The notes beneath the pieces were generated by a model. The model worked only from the letters and a program-made list of their open reading frames with translations. It was not told the origin of the DNA and ran no database searches. A program made the position numbers and the translations under genes. Of a DNA stretch of 64,000 nucleotides, positions 1-12,425 are shown one piece after another. Origin of the DNA: Mactra quadrangularis (lineage: Eukaryota > Mollusca > Bivalvia > Venerida > Mactridae); assembly GCA_025267735.1 (NCBI GenBank), contig CM046309.1, positions 56,612,319 through 56,676,318 on the forward strand, written 5' to 3'. Within the stretch, counting starts at the first letter, position 1. Each line of letters begins with the position of its first letter.

Positions 1-2351
1 TTTATAGATATCACAAGTCAGGAGGTCAACAATCCCATTGAAATGGCACTCAGTTATTCTTTTGAAAAAAATCAACCTAGAATGCTATCAAAATATTAAA
101 TAAAAAAGCATCGGAATCTACTCGCAAAAATAAATTATTTGGTCGAAAATGACCTCTCAAATGCTTAAGAGTTTTTTTTAATAATAATAAAAATTTGCAT
201 GATTTCTTGTTATTATAAATATAGGATGATTGAACACATTTTTATTCATGGATGACCATTGTAAGCCCATTAATTGCAAATCTTTTTATTGAATACATAA
301 AAAACACACCAAATTAGGCCAGTAAAATAACAGCCAGTGAAAGTCTACGCTAATCAACACTTTTGTTATCTGCAAGGAGGCAGATATGTCCCTTTACCCA
401 GAAAAGATTTGCAATTTTGTGAAAGCTTAAATATCAATGGCCTAGGATACATTCACGTTTTAAACAAGTAATAAGTTTCATTAGAAATATAAATGTATTT
501 ATAAAAGAAAAGGAGAAACAATGAGCCGAATATAGACAAAATGATGATGTCCATGTACAAATGACTTTATGATAAAAAGAAAAGAATATACTTTTTATGA
601 TGAATTTACAAAGGGATAGAGGTTTTTTTTTTGAATGACAGAAACTTAGTATTTGTTTAAATCGTAGATGTACATATAATGTTAAGGCTTGGCCCTGTAT
701 GATTTATAAATAATAAATAACTTATTATGTGATTGAACTAAATCAATCACAAATTTGAAAATAAAAAACATACAAAGTTAATCAATATCATTATTCTAAC
801 AAAAAGGTGACACAAGAAAAAAACAGGCATAACTTGAATAAAACAAAACATTTATTAACATAGCACTATGTCTTTATAATTAATTCTTGTGCAAAAATAC
901 ATAACAAACGTATTAAAAAACACGCAATCTTTTAACAAAATATACTTTTGTTCCGTGAATGCTTTTTTGCTTCGATGTTCTGGAAGTTTTTTTTTCATAC
1001 AATTTAATACAAAAATTGATTTTATAAATGAGGATGGAAAATGAATGATTTGTAATGAAATCCATGATATTGTTTATTTTGATGAGATGGGTTTGATTCA
1101 TGATTAAGGCATGCATGACTTTGGTAAAAATGATATAAAAATGTTAGAATTTTTACAGGACATGATTTTTTTTTGAAAAAAAAAAATGTTTTGAACAAAT
1201 ATATATGAAAATAAAAAATATATCACAATTAAAGGATTGAATGAATATGTAAGGCATATTCTTGTTTGTTCCAACGCACCGACAGTTCTGTCGATGTCGT
1301 TTTTTTTGCGTGCGAAGGGTCGGCGTATCTGTACATTTTATACATTCTTAAGTTACTATAATACGAGCATAAAATGACAAAATATATTACATGACAAAGG
1401 GGTGCATCATGTGACATAGCAGGTTAAAAAAGGGGCCAAAATGACGAAACAATCAATGTGATCCCTTTTTTTCGTCACTGACCCCTTTTTTTGCCCCATA
1501 GTCACATGATCATTTTTACAGTTTTGTAATTTTTTTGGTTTATACATGTAATACTAGAGTCAAAATGTTTATATACAATATATATTAACCTCTGTAGTAT
1601 TTCGATGTTTTGCTGTGTGCCCCTCCGACACACATCTCCCTTAAAATCACACCCTTCAATATCGTTGCCATGGAAACAAGTAAGTCATATTTTATTTCAT
1701 GAATTTTTACAAAATTGAGATTCTTGTTATTTCAGGCAGATCAGATCCAGTTTTAATTTTGTTTGTAAAAAATGAAGAAATTGAATCATTTTTTTTCAAG
1801 ATTCAAGTGTTTAGAGCTTGACTGTGTAAAAATATGAAACGATGTAAAAACCAAAGAATAATGGCCATAAAATGGCTTGATTTTAGGTTTATAATGAAAA
1901 TGTTGAATTGAATAAAGTAAAATTTGATTGATTTTACAAAAAATGGAATGGCTTGGCAGTTTTTATTGGTCCCCAAATTCCAGGATGATTTTTAGCAGTA
2001 AGGCACTATAATTGAGAATGAAAATTTTAACAAATGAAATGCAGCTAGTTGAGAATAAATGATGCGCTCAATAATGAAAGTCGGCAGTATTCATAATTTC
2101 AAGCAGTAGAAAATCAAGAAATTAAAAACTTGAACAATTTGTACAAAAAAATATTATTTTTTTAAAACTTTTCTGTAATTTTTAACAATATAGAAAGTAA
2201 ATGCATAATTTTGAAACAATGTTGAACAAAATTCTTTCAAATAACAAAGATTCAACTGTATAAAAAACAATTTTTTTTTGTCACTAATTTTTAACAAAAT
2301 TCCAGTTTTTTTGACACAATTTTTTTTTCTTTTGTTGTTTTAATTTTATCA
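1..2351 (-). other. Cyclin D 3' UTR and downstream flank, no other gene seen
   Basis: The stretch beyond the cyclin D stop is extremely AT-rich and has no open frame with family resemblance. Several AATAAA signals lie on the minus strand, seen on the plus strand as TTTATT at 1962, 1691, 1073, 851, 285 and 241. The 3' UTR probably ends after one of them, but the sequence alone does not decide which. AU-rich ATTTA stretches, common in short-lived cyclin mRNAs, are frequent here, but so is AT richness in general. Confidence 0.45.
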
Positions 2352-2558
2352 CTAGAATCGAATGTCCTGAACATCAGTGGGGGTGGTTGGCTGTTCTTTG
2401 AAATGTTCATGTTGCGTATTTGTATGATGTGATGATGATGAGGACGATGACGATGATGAGTGGTCCATCTTTGTAGATTGTTCGACAGGCTGAGCCATGT
2501 TTGATAAATTTACAGCTAAAGTTTGTTCAATTTGTTCTTGACAACTACGTAAACAATC
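2352..2558 (-). CDS. CCND: Cyclin D exon 5 (residues 250-317, stop TAG)
   Basis: The last coding exon is too interrupted on its upstream side to stand out as a long open frame, but it has a clear acceptor (tgatttcag) followed by [15 protein letters not shown]. This matches the DCLRACQEQIEALLE segment of human D1. It then encodes a low-complexity stretch with ten consecutive serines (TCA, TCG and TCC codons) followed by His-His, and ends with the Thr-Pro degron [12 protein letters not shown] and TAG at 2352..2354. Confidence 0.95.
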   Translation of the reverse strand, partial: DCLRSCQEQIEQTLAVNLSNMAQPVEQSTKMDHSSSSSSSSSSHHTNTQHEHFKEQPTTPTDVQDIRF

Positions 2559-5500
2559 CTGAAATCATACAAAAAAAACCAAATTATATTTTCATGTTAT
2601 AAATTTAGTCAACTCAACCCAAATTACCAAAAAAATTAATTTTTTATAAGAATTTGTTTTTGGGAATTCTGGAAAGGAGGTTTTCACTCCAGTGCTATCT
2701 TTATCATACAAACATAAGCCCAATTTATGTTTTATAGCATTTAGTCAAATTATTAACAACGCATTTCACTTTCCTGAGTTAACATTCACAAGTCCAAGGC
2801 TAAGGGCTAGTGGGTTAAGCCCAAGACATTATTCCCTATATCAATCAATTCTTTAATACAACTGGAGTGAGTATAATTAAAGATAAGGAAAAGTTCAAAT
2901 GACTATTTGATATCAGACAAAGATATACCATAGTACAGTTATTTTTCAATCAACACACTTGGAAGATACCTTTAATTGACCTATCTGCACTCAACATTAG
3001 AATAATAAATCCATAATTAACTACAATTAATGAAGATACAGAAGATATATTCAGTAGTAAACAATTGTTTGTCCATGTTTAAAATGATAACAGAGCAATT
3101 GTTTAAAGTGATAAGAAAATACAGCTGGACTTAATCAGGTAATTAACAATCGTTAATGAAGTTTTATGGAGACAATTTATGTTCCTGGAGTGCTATAGTG
3201 TCCAGTCCTTCAATATTATCTATAACATGTAGACTAAGACCAGTTGTTCTCTTAAAGAATTTATAGAAATTAAGGCCCATTTCTTGAAAATAGAGAAATG
3301 AATCATTAATGTTGATAATAGCCATTTCCCAAAACATTCACAAGCCCTAACTTAACTTGAGAATTCATGATAACAAAGTAAAGGACAAAATTGTCAATTA
3401 AACTGACCATTATAATGAAATCAGTAATTTTCGCAAGCCTGATTCAAATTTCACTATTCCCCAGCTATGGGCCAAATAGTCTAAGATAGATAGATAATTT
3501 ATTCATAAGAATTAATTAAGGCAATGACTGTGTAAAAGTCACAAGTTCAAGTCTTAATATTTGATTTAAAAAATCTAAAAAAAATTTTTAACTTACCATT
3601 TCTATTCCAGTAATCTCATGAAGTCTTTGTAATAATTTTACGTCTAAATATGGAATATTACTCAAACCATGAACTGCTGCCCCGACACTACCTGCAGCAA
3701 TCATTGAGGGTGGATAGATCATGAACTTACAATCTGAAAAAGACGATACAAAAATAGGCATAAAAAATCTTGATTTTAAAAAGTACATGTTACCCATAAA
3801 TGCAAGTTCAAAATTTTTTAGTTCCTAAACTTCATTGTTTTAGTGGCTTTTCCAAGCAATATTTCCTATTTAGGAAAAGAACCAATTCTTAAGTCCATAA
3901 AATCCTGAAACTTAAGGACCAGTTCTGAAAACATTCACCCATATGTAGTTCATTGATAAAAATCTTGCATATATTTGTTTTGGATCACCCATGCCGTTTT
4001 CATCCCAGGAGGGTGGTCAATTTGTTTATCAATAAAAGTAATATGCTGATAAGCCAAGCCATGCAGTATGGATTTGTGATAAGTATCAACTATCAAGTCA
4101 TTAATAAATCGTATCTCAAAAATATTAGACCCTGATCTATGCTTAGAAATTAACACTATTTTATTTCATTTGGATGTAAAATGTAAAAAAATGCGAAAAT
4201 AAATATGAATGGGACGCTATTATTAAATTTGTCACAATAAAAAAAACATTTTATTTTAGTTTATTCTCACACGGGGTTATAATGGAAATGACATTATCTT
4301 TAATAGGGTTTAAGATTTACATTATAACTCTTTGATACATACACTATATAACATAATGTACAAGGTATTTATATATATATATACCTTTCTTAAACCCACA
4401 CACATTATCAATGTAGAAAGCTAAAGGATTTAAGACTTGCTTTAATCTATAGTGGTCGGATAAAACGAAGTAAACTTTTGTGTGCCTTTCTCATGACCTA
4501 GTTTTAACATTCTTTATATTCTATCTAACAAGAGGTGGGATTCCCTAAACATCGTACTTCTGAATTAAATACAACAAATAAGAAACGTATCAGTTTGATT
4601 TCAATTAATGTATAGTTGATTTAACGTTGTTCAATTTACACACATGCCAGACATTTCGCAAATTTTTATCGTTTAAAGAAAAAAGAAGAATTAAAATTAA
4701 TCACATTTTAAAAAGTATTAACACTAATTTCAGACACGTAACTGATCCTGGGAGCAAGAAATTGGCAAAGTAGACAAGTAAGTCCATGTACGTCGTAACA
4801 TTATGAGCATATTATATGCGACGTATGACAATTGTCCTATGTATATGAGAGAGACAGAAAATAGCATGCTAATTTCATTCAGGAATTTGTAATAGCTGTC
4901 AACAGGCCATGTATAGGACAAAACATTAATGTTACGTTTTATCTATAGGGGATAAAAGTCAAATGTAAACTTATTTTTTTAAAGCATGGTATATAGTTAC
5001 AAAAAAAATGCAAAACTTTGAACCCCTTTTTTCAAAATAAAGGTTTACTTCTTTAATTGATGTAGATTCTTCAAAGAGGTTAATATTGAAAAAAAAAATT
5101 AATGCAGGAGTTTGTAATGTTTCTTTATGGCAAGATGAAATTAATGCACATTCATGCAGGTAGGGGACAGGGAAGGCCCTTATTAATTGTATTAACTTTT
5201 ATGTAAGTCAGCAGACATTAGAGGTTTTTACTGATGTAATGGGCAGTAAAAAGATGAATTTCATTGCACTGATACCACATTTTATTACCAATGTAAACAA
5301 TATAATGCCCTGATGAAGTAAAAAAAAAACAACAAGGAAATGTTTTTAACGGAGCCCAGAGGCAATTTAAAACTGCTTCATTAGTAGTTGTATATCACGA
5401 CTAGCAAGTTTGCTCGACCAAATGTTTATTGTCGAAATAAAATTTCATTTTACTTAATGAAAAACTTTTGCATTCCTAAGGATAATATATCATTAGGTTG

Positions 5501-8500
5501 TTTTGTACATTAATTGCATACCAAGTAAGGTTAAACTATTTATTGAACAGTACTCACATCGAAATCTAGGTAATGTTTCACAAATAACAAGTTTTCAGGG
5601 GAGAAAAAACAAACATAGCTCAATTGAAGGAAATAGGGATAAAAACAATAAAATCACACAAAAAATCTTAAAACTTTTTATAATAGTGATTTTTTCACCA
5701 AAAAAATTGTGTATTCCCTTTGACCTTAGGTTTAACTTTTCGCATGGGTTAGATAGTTGAAATGGCCCCCTGAATTCCTATTCATCTAAAATCTAGTGCA
5801 AAACCATTAAAGCCAGCAAGACAGACCTATCATATTACACTTAAATGTGGATTATACAAGCGATGATAGATTTTTCACCAGATTTCCATTCATTTAAAAG
5901 GATTAAAGCGGAAACACACACAATTTATAAAACAATTCAGCTGAACAGCGTTCTTTTTTCACGTGAAAATCGGTGAACTTGATTCATTCATAAAATCATG
6001 AGAACATGTTCTGTGATATTTGACCACCAGAGTAGATTGATAAGAAAACATAAATTACCTGTGGCACAGAGTGCTATAAAAGTTTGTGCATGTTTTTTAA
6101 TCACTTTTGTCTGTTCTTTTTCTAGGGACAATCTGCTCAAAATTTGTTCTAAAAAGTCTTGAGGAGTCACAGCAGATAAGTCCCATTTCAATTTACTTAA
6201 TAACAGTAATTCCATGTCCTGAAAAGTGAAAAATCATGAGAACTTATTAAACATGAAATTCTCTCCTCATTAAAACAATAATCAATATTAATGGGTATAA
6301 ATTAAACTCGATACACTTTATTGTAGCGAAGGCTTCGTGGGTAAAAAAATCAATACCATGCGTTCGATCGTTGATTTATTAACAAATAAAGCAATTACGT
6401 TTGAAGTCGGTTTAAACTAACTATTTAAAGCATGTGGAAAGATTTTTTTCAATAATCGTAGAACATGAATGAGTCTAACTTGACAATATTCACAGATTTT
6501 TGTCCATTTTTTTTGTGTAACTTGTTGAAAGCAAGTGCTGTGAACCATTGACATTGTTATTAGACGTAAATACTGATCAAATGTCTAACGAACGCAATGT
6601 AGGTCAAAGATCCGTCGCTTACTTAGTCAAGAGGTTTATGCATGCATAAAATGACAAAATTTATACATGAATATACCATTTATAGAACATGTGTAGTTTT
6701 AAACCAGAAACTATAATAGATATATCTAAATAGTTATCAATGTGGTTAAAGTTCGCCATAAATTTGGCATTTTACGTAACCCAAACTAATATTAATTTAA
6801 GCAAAACTACGATACAGTGAAGTGTATAGCTTATAAATTTAGAATGAAATGCATCTATGCGTCGTATGCAATTTTTACACGAACTATCATTGAATGAGCG
6901 TTAAGCATGAATTACAACTTAGAAAATCGTTGATGAAGTAAAATTAACATTTAATTACGATTTAAAGAAGATGCAAAGTTGCATTATTTTTTTCACTTTT
7001 CGTTCGTCGTTAAAATTTCATCTAGCAGTAGGCCTACTGTATGTAAATAGAATAAATTACAGCTATTAATGCAAAGCCACTGGAATGTTGAACAAATATT
7101 CGCTTTAGGCAATTATTTTTTTATCAAAACTTTGTATCATTACATCAAGTTAGCATTCGTTAGTTTACTAAATGGTTAATGAAATGTCAAAAAAAATACT
7201 TATAAAACGGGTTTTGGATTTTAAGAAAAACTAGCAATCCCGGTATTTTTTTAAGTTTTGTAAAATTATGGACCATTTTTTGATTGACAATTACAGTAAA
7301 TATGTCATTCAACAGGTGCTACGAGACGTCGCGTGCACCGGAAATTGGGAGGTCCAGGAAAAAACAATGCCGAATGCTTTTGGTTTGAATCAGCACTCGT
7401 TCGATGAATGAAAAACAAACCATGGCTTTTGCACGAAAATACGATTTTTTGAAGACAATGCACAGAATAATTAAGTTGCATTTAAAATGCATTCTTTAAC
7501 TTTTTCTAGAACCTTTCCCACGAATTCTGCACTGAATGCCACCGAAAAATTCGGTCATAATAATGACGTCACATTAACAACGTCATCAAGTGTCACAATT
7601 GACCTTGAATCAGCTGATAAACAGCTGAGTGGATATTTAATAGAATCGTCGAACACTTTAAGAGAAAAAATAGACATTTACCATTAAGAGATTGAACGAT
7701 ATTGAATGGTCCGTGTAAGTCACTAATTTTTCTGCAGATATAGGAATTGTTTCTTTCAATTTAGATGCTATAAGCATGCACGCTGCACCAAGCAATTGTA
7801 AACTAGTCCGAGAAATATTTTTCACACTAAGAAATCTATCCAAATAGTTCATTGACAAGGGAAACACTTCCTCTTCACAGCGTTGTTCATCACAGACCTG
7901 GAAAATAAAAATTCGATCATATTAATAATAAAATAAACGTATACACTTCAATGTCAGACACGTTTTATAAGTGTGATATACGAAACAGGATTTTGATAAA
8001 CGCGACTCGTCGCGAGATGTATGAAAATTTACTGAGTGAAACGTCCGGACTTAAATTGGGACAAAATTTATTTGCATGCTCGAGACGGTTTATAGTCTAA
8101 ACAATGATTAAATTGTTGAATTTGCAGAATTAATCATTTCTAAAACAAATTTTTAAAGTTTCACAATTATTTTTTTTTAGAAAATTAATAAATAAGCATT
8201 TTTTTGCAAAAATTGCCAAAAATGAGTCTAGATCCCTAATTCCCTTAGAGAAGAAAAATGACAATAAAAAACAAGTAAGAGCTATAAAACACTCTGTTAT
8301 CAGTGAAAACATAATGAATTAAGTTAATTTAATCAAAATGTGTCTCGAATAAGCTAATACCACGTTCAGGCAGCCATCTTAACGTTTTAAACATTAAATC
8401 ATAACACACATTAAAGCAAAATGCATGCAAGCATACAAATAAATTCCATGAAATAAAGTAAGAAAGTTTCCAAAATAATTTTAGTCAAAATCCATGAGGT

Positions 8501-8801
8501 TGACATATATAAAATCCGTCAAATAATTCATCCAAGAAACTCCAAAATAAGGTAACAATTTAATTACCTCTAACATCCATGTGGCAACCATTTTCCTCAT
8601 GTAACGTTTAATGTCTGTTTGAACACATTTAAAATAAGCTGGATTCGGCATATATCTGTCTTCCAAAGCTAACAAATTCTGCAACACACGAGTGTCTTGT
8701 ATTAACACTGGGTCCTCGTAAGCCCTTCTAGGGGCTTCCGATTCGGCACACATTAAATCCATATCGGCAATTAAAGTAACTAGTCCTTGATCAGTGTTCA
8801 T
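2352..8801 (-). CDS. CCND: Cyclin D (G1/S-specific D-type cyclin), five coding exons
   Basis: This gene encodes a D-type cyclin, the regulatory partner of CDK4/6 that starts phosphorylation of the retinoblastoma protein in G1. Five exons join in frame with GT-AG introns: 8801..8568, 7897..7682, 6218..6059, 3733..3597 and 2558..2352, giving 317 residues against 295 in human cyclin D1. An LxCxE Rb-binding motif (LMCAE) lies at residues 16-20. The cyclin box follows, with [13 protein letters not shown] at 68-80, NYLDRFLS and LQLLGA. Lys124 (in ASKLKET) and Glu153 (in DMELLLL) match the CDK-contact pair K112/E141 of human D1. The second cyclin fold includes HAQTF, ALCAT and [10 protein letters not shown]. 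The tail carries a run of ten serines and ends in [11 protein letters not shown], which matches the TPTDV degron around human Thr286 (here Thr308). The extra length is mostly the N-terminal extension and the Ser/His tract. Boundaries were read from splice sites and homology; I have no transcript data. Confidence 0.96.
2559..3596 (-). other. Cyclin D intron 4
   Basis: This GT-AG intron of 1,038 bases is AT-rich. I recognise no repeats or genes in it. Confidence 0.9.
3597..3733 (-). CDS. CCND: Cyclin D exon 4 (residues 204-249)
   Basis: The exon starts after the acceptor tttttcag, completes the split Asp codon, and reads [16 protein letters not shown]. This matches the vertebrate segment VKFISNPPSMVAAGSV. 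It ends ITGIEM before the donor gtaagt, in phase 0. The open frame upstream of the acceptor reads into intron and is not coding. Confidence 0.95.
3734..6058 (-). other. Cyclin D intron 3
   Basis: This is the longest intron, at 2,325 bases. It holds a short TA dinucleotide run near 4370..4385 and a few poly-A or poly-T tracts. The short open frames inside it, for example at 3950..4156, 4730..4921 and 5503..5760, show no family resemblance. Confidence 0.9.
6059..6218 (-). CDS. CCND: Cyclin D exon 3 (residues 151-203 plus first base of codon 204)
   Basis: The exon opens after the acceptor ttttcag with GAC ATG GAA, giving [14 protein letters not shown]. It ends after ALCAT with one base (G) of an Asp codon before the donor gtaatt. 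It contains the CDK-contact Glu153 and the HAQTF helix of the second cyclin fold. The split Asp codon is completed by the first two bases (AT) of exon 4, which confirms the frame. Confidence 0.95.
6219..7681 (-). other. Cyclin D intron 2 with a CRE/E-box cluster
   Basis: This GT-AG intron is 1,463 bases long. Close to the donor end it holds a perfect CRE palindrome TGACGTCA at 7564..7571 and two CAGCTG E-boxes at 7611..7616 and 7622..7627. The cluster could be an intronic regulatory site. That is inference from motif density only. Confidence 0.85.
7682..7897 (-). CDS. CCND: Cyclin D exon 2 (residues 79-150)
   Basis: This exon has 72 codons, phase 0 at both ends, between the acceptor ttttccag and the donor gtaaat. 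It begins [20 protein letters not shown] and holds the core of the cyclin box, including the CDK-contact lysine in ASKLKET and the IPISAEKL helix. The open frame runs past the donor for a few codons, but those residues do not match the family. The stretch LLM at the exon end replaces the ELLQ of vertebrates. Confidence 0.95.
8568..8801 (-). CDS. CCND: Cyclin D exon 1 (residues 1-78)
   Basis: This first coding exon has 78 codons and ends in phase 0 at GAG, followed by the donor gtaatt. It carries the LxCxE motif and the start of the cyclin box up to WMLE. I chose the ATG at 8801 because it is the most upstream in-frame start of the open frame. The Met at residue 14 lies just before LMCAE and would give an N-terminus closer to vertebrate D cyclins, so it is an alternative start. 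Confidence 0.95.
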
Positions 8802-9010
8802 GAATAAAAATACTAAACACTGATAGAAAAATTAACTCCAATTTCGATCGCCACGATGTTGAATGTATTAGCCGGTTAAATAAAATAAAATCGTCTCACA
8901 CTTCTTTCACGTCAACCCTACCCCACAGTCTTAAGCGAACAGAATAATGCTAGAAAATCGATCATAACTATTTCATTGATTTAGCCGCGCATGCGCAGTC
9001 GACAGAAATT
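8802..9010 (-). promoter_or_regulatory. Likely cyclin D 5' UTR and core promoter with NRF1-type palindrome
   Basis: This is the region directly upstream of the cyclin D start codon. It contains the perfect palindrome GCGCATGCGC at 8987..8996, the core of the NRF1 site that is common in CpG-type animal promoters. It lies about 190 bases from the start codon, and the surroundings are GC-richer than the flanks. No TATA box is evident on the minus strand. The transcription start is not determined. Confidence 0.5.
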
Positions 9011-12000
9011 TGACAGGTTGGGAGAATAATTTTTAGCCGTGTGCATGTAAAAAATGTAAATAATTATAAATACATATAAAATATGCTGCAAAGTTACTGA
9101 AAATTATTTAATAGCTTTATTTCTGTGTATGTAGGTTATAAATTTACTTATATAACATCTTTGTAAAAAGTTATTCAACTTTCTTTTGTTTTATAGGAAC
9201 GCCCACTTCATTAATATTCATGATGTGTCCTTTGCAAACTTGCTAACCAAAACAAAGAATAGATAGGCATTTACTCTAACATTTATCGATTGATTGGTAA
9301 TATAGATAAATGCTATCAAAGGGTAAATACATTGATACCACTGTAATAAGGTTTTTGCAATTGAAATGCAATTTTTTGACGTTTGAGGCGTCTTTCTTTG
9401 CAGGAGCCTATCCCATATTTTGCTAAGCTCCAAGTAGCATCCACGGTCAATTTAAGAGGGAACTTTATAATGCAAAAAAGCATCGGAATTGGTAAAAAAT
9501 AATCGATTCATGTGAAAGTATGATACAAAAGTATATTTTTATTAGATGCACAAATTTGTTTTCGCTTCGCTCGATTTTATTCGATTTTTTTCAGTGTTGA
9601 CAATTCGCGTTGCATTGTTTTGCTTGCTTAGTTTTGCCTCTATTTTTAGGGTCATACGCCTGTGAAGTAAAATTAACCAATGAAATTGAGCAGTTAACAT
9701 TGCGAAAAAGCATGAATGAATTTTTACTATGAGCTGTTCCTATCGTTGGGGTCGGCCTATATTCTGGATAGGACCCAGTTGAAACTATTTTGTGTGGCCC
9801 ACTTTTAATTCATTTTGAACAAAGAAATTTAGCGAAGGGAGACTTGACTCAGCTCAGCTGACGGGTTTATGAAAATGTCGTTATCTGTAAATGTACTGTA
9901 GGGGATAAACGTTAAAACCCTGATCAGAAATAAGCCTAGTTAAGAAAATCCCAAACTTCTTAGTGTTTCGACAAAATCAAAGTATCGAACAAAATTTAGC
10001 CCTGACTATCAATTCTTTTCGCTAACGTGGATCTCATTTAACAAAACGGACCTGTTAGGCTGTTAACACGACGCTGTCATCTCGTGCCAATTAGATAATT
10101 ACGTCATATATACGTCAAATTACATGATTTCTTACTTGTTTTAAAATATATAATGACCATAAATTAAAAAATTAACGTCATTATCGAACAGAAACCATGT
10201 CAGGTAATAAATAAATATCTACGCTAGTATCAAACATTGCCCGTGGGTTTTAGATGACATGCGATAGTTTTCGACAATCAAAGGGAAATAACTCGATTAC
10301 GTTACCGTGGTAACGTTTTTTGATAAGTTTACAAGAGTTATGCTCGCTTCTTTTAAATCGATAATGCAAAGAAGTTCTAGTTTGCTTCATTTCTCTGAAC
10401 ATTTTAAGACGGAATGGCCAGCAATGTTTAGGACCGTTGCCGATTTGAGAACCATAGCTGAGCTCAAAAGGACTTGTTAAACTGGTGTTTGCGTACCAGT
10501 TGCATAAATGCATAAACGCATATTCTGGGCACAACTAAAATAAAACGGAGGTCTACAAAATCGTTTCCATAGAAGATTGAAAAGCCATTCATAGACTTAA
10601 TAAATACAGAATCCCTCATGGACAGTTCATATAACAAAAAGAAATAGTCTTATGCATTTCGTAGCCGAAATTTCAGAAACTTCGTAAATTCGTTTTACAA
10701 AATATTCGTATATTCAATAATTATGTGGGTAAGATGCACATGAAATGCCACAAGTGACAAGGGACCATTGTTTTTTTCATCGATACTCACCCTACACGAA
10801 CTACATAGGCTCACAGAGTAAATTAACATTTCTTGCTTAAATATCAAATTGGGGAAGGACCTTGTTGAATATTTTCATTAACTGAACAATAAAGTAAACC
10901 CAAATCAATTGATATTTTATTTGCTATGTAAATTACAGTCCTAATTCCTATCAATAAAAATGTACTACTTATTTCCAATTCTTCGATACCTTAATTACTC
11001 GATTACACTTGTTCGTTTGTACTCGAACAAAAAACAAACATAACCCAGTTCTAAGTCATTGTATACAACTGATTATCACCAACACAGAATATACTTTATT
11101 AATATTTAAGTTTGGTATGCGAAACATGAAAATAAGTCAACTTATTTAGTTATTGAATGAATTCTGTGACAATTACGGGCGCTACAATGTTTCGTTTTTC
11201 TTTTATTTATCATTTAGTATCAAAGGCTGAAAGAATATTTGTTTGTCTTTGGTACTTAAGAACTTTATCGATTTGTTTTTCGTATATCCTTTTTTATGAA
11301 AACAATTGTGAGGCAAGTAATATATAAATAATTCTGGATTCTATTTTTGGTACTATCGTACTTGACAAATAAAATTTAGTATGCTGCTATGTATGGCACA
11401 ATGAGTCCGTATATTGATGAATTTAGAACTAATGCCCATTAATAGCTATCATGAAATGGCCAGCCCTGTGACCGGCGTTCACCAGTTTAAACTTGCGAGT
11501 TCGAGGTTTAATCATGGTCCGTCTGCTTCATAAGGATACTTTACGTACAGACCAAGTGATGTTGTTACTCTTAACTCCTTAAGGATTGGTTTTGGGGTTT
11601 TAACGGAGTCAAATTTTGAAAAATCTTAATAAGATTCATAAGAGCAACTTGTCATATTTTCTAAAGTGATGTCGAATTTGGGTTGTCTTAAGTGCGTATA
11701 GCCTCCGGTTTGCTGATACAGCACTATACATTTGGAGACATTCCTACTGGACCAGCATAATTAGACGCCTGTATACATGTATATCATACCTAGACTCCAT
11801 GATGTATCTTCTGCGGAGACTTTCAGCGAAATTGTCGCCGAACGATGACAAGATTTTGATAAATTCTTACAAATTTGCACTAGTCATGTATGCATTATAA
11901 GGTGCCAATTGCAACATACGTATGCATGTCTTTTCACGTATAAACAGTTTAATTAATGTGCAGTCACTTCCTAGCGTCACCTTGTCATAAACTTTCATGG

Positions 12001-12160
12001 TGACGAAGATGGCCATTATATGTGTAATCTTAACACTTTTGTAAAAACAAGATCATTGTCTTTTGTAATGCACATGTTTAGATGATGAGCACATCGTCAT
12101 GCAAATGACGTCTGCTTGGTGCAGTAAGTGACATTTAAGACTTCTTTTTTAATTGGGATT
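9011..12160. other. Intergenic stretch, no gene recognised; X-box at 10301..10314
   Basis: I recognise no gene or repeat family in this stretch upstream of cyclin D. A 94-codon open frame on the minus strand (10250..10534) has no family resemblance that I can see. A perfect palindromic RFX-type X-box, GTTACCGTGGTAAC, lies at 10301..10314 inside it. Confidence 0.5.
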
Positions 12161-12165
12161 AACGC

Positions 12166-12425
12166 TGTGTCAACACAATTTTTATGTCATTTTACGGCGT
12201 TCAGCTCATCTAACCTAGCTTTCCTGGACCCTTGTCTATAACCAGTACTCACCTACCCATTCACAAGACCGGAAACTTTTCCATACTATCTAATCAATGG
12301 AGGAAAATTGACATTGTTGTCAAATTTTCATGGAAGGGTATAACTTCCCCGGATGGGATTCGAAGCCCCTTGGGGACACGAGATTCCGCGCTACCAACTC
12401 ATTACTGCGCTATTGATCCGGATTG
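12166..12425 (-). repeat. SINE family B, copy 1
   Basis: This is a tRNA-headed SINE read on the minus strand, with the head at the right end. A degenerate B-box-like gggattcgaagcccc lies near 12355. The body has the family-wide block gacattgttgtcaaatttt followed by accagtactcacctaccc, and the tail ends toward 12166 with the shared acggcg block. It aligns along its length with the copies at 27.5, 33.3 and 55.7 kb. Confidence 0.75.

Noticed and set aside
4370..4386. TATA box in cyclin D intron 3
   Set aside because: A simple TA dinucleotide run within an intron, without other promoter motifs.
10250..10534. 94-codon open frame upstream of cyclin D on the minus strand
   Set aside because: No domain, no splice context and no supporting neighbour. 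Length alone is not convincing in a 64-kb six-frame search.
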